A DNA stretch of 64,000 bases from Saururus chinensis. Lineage: Eukaryota; Streptophyta; Magnoliopsida; Piperales; Saururaceae. Below are positions 60,751-64,000 of the stretch, piece after piece. Location: the NCBI GenBank assembly GCA_035235625.1, contig CP141140.1, positions 3,581,330 through 3,645,329 on the forward strand, written 5' to 3'. Under the pieces are notes generated by a model. The model had not been told where the DNA came from. It worked only from the letters and a program-made list of their open reading frames with translations, and did not search any database. Within the stretch, counting starts at the first letter, position 1, and each line of letters begins with the position of its first letter. The position numbers and the translations under genes were made by a program.

Positions 60751-63700
60751 AACATACTTATAGCTAACATGCATGTCATATGCATTTCAACATACCATAT
60801 AATCATGCTTACATGTACATCATGCAATCGGATCATTACTTAACATCCAAAGCATGAAATCATACAATCCTAGCATGCTGCTACTCATTCAAAGCATGCT
60901 ATCATGAAATTACGAGTTCAAAGCTCCCCTACCTCGTAATCATGACGTTTGATGGCGAGCACACGATGGTGGCGGCGTCGGTAGCGGAGTTGGCATCCAA
61001 AACCGTTGCCTGGATGAGAGAGCTGTTGTCCCGAGGATTTTAGGAAGCGCCGGAACTAGTCAAAGCCAAACAGGGTGTCAAAAATCAATGCGACAAAACC
61101 CGCGATCCACGGCGGCACACTAGGGGGGCTAGGAGAAAAAGTCAAGCCAACAAGAATGGTGGTGTGACCAAATGTCGAGGGTGTACTCACTGAAGATCGG
61201 CCGGTGGCTAAGACATACTCAGCCGGCCATAAGATATCGAAATCGGCTGTGGACAGCACCCAATGGTGATGATTTCGTGTCAACAAGGGCCCACATACGG
61301 GCGGAGAGCGTGGGGCAACGCTCGAGAACAATGGAGAGGTGGTGGAGGCTCTAGTGATCAACTCCACTCGGTGGCAAAGCCAACCGATGGTCAGGCGGCG
61401 CGAATGCGGCGCCTAAACCCAGAAGCACACACATGGCCACATGCACACGCGACCGAAAGGGGCGAGGGAGAGGGCTGAAAGGAGGCAAACCAAGGCCCAC
61501 AAAGCCAATAGGGCTAAGGCCCTAACTGTGGCCAATCTAAGCAGCGACATCGCCGATCGCCACCCACAACCAAAACCCATGGTGCGGGCGGCTGTGCATC
61601 TCGCATGGTATAGGGCAATGACAAGCGGCCCATTCCGGGCGGAGTGTATAATCGGGCCAATCGGGGCTGACCCTCACTGTCGCCGAGCCGGGGCAGAGCC
61701 CACGATGGCCAAATGGCCCATGGCTCGCCGATGCCAATGACCTGAGACGCACCCATAGCGTCTAATCGTGCGGAGCAACACAAATAGGGGCGAGGCGGGG
61801 TTGGAAACGACAAACCCCTACCGACACCGGGTTGAGGTAGGCTGGACAGAGAAAAGAGGGAGGGTGGAGGCGGAACTGAGCATGGAGGTGTGGTCCACTG
61901 CCTTCGCCAGAGCAAGGCAAGGCTGGATGGGGGTCGTGTCGGCCACGGATCACCGCTGGTGGCCTCCGTTTCAACCAAACAGATCGTTGGCGGAAACAGG
62001 GCAGTGGAAACACCCTCTGGGGTGGCGGTGCAAAGGCCCCCTATGGCTGGGAGGAGTGGCTCCTTGCCGTCACCAGACCAAGGTGGGGCCGGACGGAGCA
62101 CAGTCGGGCCGTCCAATGGCGGCGGAAGCCGGCCGGCGAGGTCGACTGAAGGGGGCAGAAAACAGAGGCAGCGGAGAAAAATGAAGCGGGACGACGGAGG
62201 AGAGGCCCTTTGGGGCCAGGAGGGGTGTCCTCCCGCCGTCGCCAGCCCAGGGCGGAACCGTGGGCGACTAGCTGGCCCATGGCAGCGGTGGTACAAATCA
62301 AACAGAGGGGAGAGAGGCAAACCGGGGGAGGAGGCGGCACGGCCGTAGGCGGCCAAGGCAGTGGCCCTCGGCGTCGCACCGCCGGGGCAGAGCCTGTGCC
62401 GGCATCCTGCCAGCGGGGACAGAGAAACAGTAAGGGGGGTCGCATTGTTCCTCCTCCAGGAGGTTCTGGATTGGGGTCGCCCGATCCTGATCCACATTTT
62501 TTTGTTTTTATTTTTCTTTTTCTTTTTTTTTTTCCAAACGTATCCTCAACGCGCGTTAACTCACTGGTTACGCGTTATACCTCCAAAATTCACGCCGTAA
62601 GCGCGCAGTGAGGCTCGCGGCCTGTGACTAAGCCCCACACCCGACTCTACGAGTATAAATACGAAGAAAAATATATAAATATAAATACGCCATAGCATCA
62701 CATTTTCCTGCCGAAAATGACCAGATAAATAGCAGGAAAATCCCAGAAAATCGTAGAAAAATCAAGGACCTTACAAATCTGGTAGGCCATTCTAACGCCA
62801 ATACAACAGTTTTGACCTTCTTCTTCATTTCGAATTTCAAAACCGAAACATCTTGAAAACACCTTCAAATCTTCATCCATGGTACCAAATATTATCAAAA
62901 ACTCATGAAACCTTACAGAACACTATTCTATACCATTCTAAAACAAAACCTTAAGAAATCGGATCAAGAAATTAACATTTACTAATTCCACCATTAAAGC
63001 ACTAAATCAAACAAATCCATTCCAAATGAACCATAAAAATCAAAATTTTACCGTAAGAAAACTGAGATTTGAAGACCCATTACTTTGTCACTTGTTTAGA
63101 TTCGGATTTGACCTTCACCCTTCTTGGAAAGCTTCCAAAAATATAGTGTCTAAGTTAAACTCCATTAAAAGTCGATTTAATATTGAAAACCTTAAAGAAA
63201 TCTTAGATCTAGGGTTTGTTAAGCATAAAAAATGAATTTTGATAAGTAGGGTTTGAAGTAAAGGAGTAAATCAGTGACTTTGATGCTTGAAATTGAATCA
63301 AATCAAAGGGGAAATGTTCGATTAAGAAAGGAATAACATACCTTAATCTCCTCTAATCCGAGCCTAATTGGGGAACTAGGCCCTAATCACCTCCTCTCAG
63401 CCTATTTCCTTGGAAATAGCTCAGCCCTTTCCCTTTTATAGTAGGGTTTGAGTTGCACTAAATGAACTAATGGGGTGTAAGTAGAATTTTGGGCTAAAAA
63501 TGGGTATTTTACAAATTTAAGCATTAATTAAATTTGAAAAAATTCTGAAAATTTTTGTAAATGCTTAAGTTGATGTTTGGGGCATTTGGGTCTAAAAATC
63601 TTAATTTCGTCGGTGGGGCCCACAGGGGGTCCCACCAAACCCTAATTTTTTGAAAAATTAGTAAAAAAATCAAAAAAATCCCAAAAATTCATAATTTACT

Positions 63701-63870
63701 AAAAACTACTTAAAACTCATAAATGTAAAGTTAGTTTTTCTTAAAACTTTTAGAAACCCTATTTATTTTTAAAAATCACAGAATTTAGATCAGAAAACGC
63801 GTAAACCACACATTAACCGATAAATAACCTTAAAATAAACCGGTTCAAAAATGAGAGTCCTTACATCTCT

Positions 63871-64000
63871 ACTCGTTGAATAGGCTAAAAGGCGAATGTG
63901 TACTTAGCCTTAGTGAGCGGACAACCGAGGGAGCTTGCTATAGGGAAAACATGTTGAAGTACGATAGTATTGTAGCACTTGCGAATTCGTATACAATTCC
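63871..64000. other. Flank after solo LTR 3
   Basis: 130 bp of unrecognised sequence to the window end. Confidence 0.4.

Larger units (their letters stand above)
58031..62778 (-). mobile_element. Nested insertion of another LTR-type repeat
   Basis: Interrupts solo LTR 3. The right end (GACCTTACAA) and the last 250 bp match 471-716. Read on the minus strand it starts TGTAAGGTCC, an LTR-like start. It contains a series of short tandem repeats (58.6-60.75 kb) and a GC-rich part (60.95-62.5 kb) resembling an LTR transcript region. The left end is not recognisable and no clear target duplication was found. Non-coding in any family I know; the long minus-strand frame at 61514-62497 is GC-driven. 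Confidence 0.65.
55624..63865 (-). mobile_element. Solo LTR 3 of the giant family, split by a nested insertion
   Basis: Ends TGTCACGCCCCG and GAGTCCTTACA with an exact duplication TCTCT (55619-55623, 63866-63870). The left part (55624 to about 58030) and right part (about 62779-63865) align in order with copies 1 and 2, together about 3.5 kb. A 4.7-kb insertion separates them. Minus-strand TATA box near 63435. Non-coding. Confidence 0.9.

Noticed and set aside
61514-62497. 327-codon open frame on the minus strand
   Set aside because: It lies in a GC-rich part of the nested LTR-type repeat with long frames on both strands; Pro/Arg/Ser-rich, no domain. Base composition explains it.

Overview
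The window is a stretch of nuclear DNA from a flowering plant. The evidence is spliced genes with GT-AG introns and plant-specific products (PCC13-62-type desiccation protein, PP2C of the POLTERGEIST-like clade, isoprenylated heavy-metal-associated protein, VAMP72-type R-SNARE, plant mobile domain, PPR), plus Stowaway- and hAT-type transposons and very large LTR-retrotransposon remnants. I cannot fix the lineage below angiosperm.

Layout. 1-1270: debris of a long LTR, then a plant-mobile-domain gene on the minus strand (1286-2529). 4099-9654: a divergent pair, the ferritin-like desiccation-related gene (minus) and a complete eight-exon AlaX-type alanyl-tRNA editing gene (plus), sharing about 840 bp of upstream DNA. 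12.4-15.6 kb: a PP2C 40-like phosphatase (plus) with an intron-containing leader and an upstream ORF. 17.0-19.1 kb: a candidate solo LTR and a hAT-like non-autonomous element. 20272-21503: a HIPP metallochaperone-like gene (minus) with an intact CaaX box. 22.5-28.0 kb: a 3.7-kb hAT transposon with a core-deleted transposase, a Stowaway MITE, and a 1.6-kb non-autonomous hAT with a perfect 8-bp target duplication. 28.4-37.5 kb: an old, broken Ty3/gypsy chromovirus split by a younger 3.5-kb solo LTR. 39.3-40.0 kb: a 763-bp TIR element with a perfect 8-bp target duplication. 41336-43975: a five-exon VAMP724-like gene (minus). 44.4-44.9 kb: a PPR gene fragment. 45314-45387: an intact tRNA-Asn(GUU). 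47.8 kb to the end: two more solo LTRs of the same giant family, a related LTR-like block at 51.6 kb, and, nested in the last copy, about 4.7 kb of another repeat whose right end matches the LTR debris at the start of the window.

The host genes form no pathway together; they are ordinary single-copy-type plant genes separated by nested repeats. The clearest structural result is that one LTR family left three solo LTRs here, each with its own exact 5-bp target duplication (GAACT, CCACC, TCTCT). Each carries a minisatellite of about 57 bp at the same internal place but with a different unit sequence. I found no convincing new gene system. The most testable biological leads are the PP2C leader ORF, the compact divergent promoter, and the LTR minisatellites.
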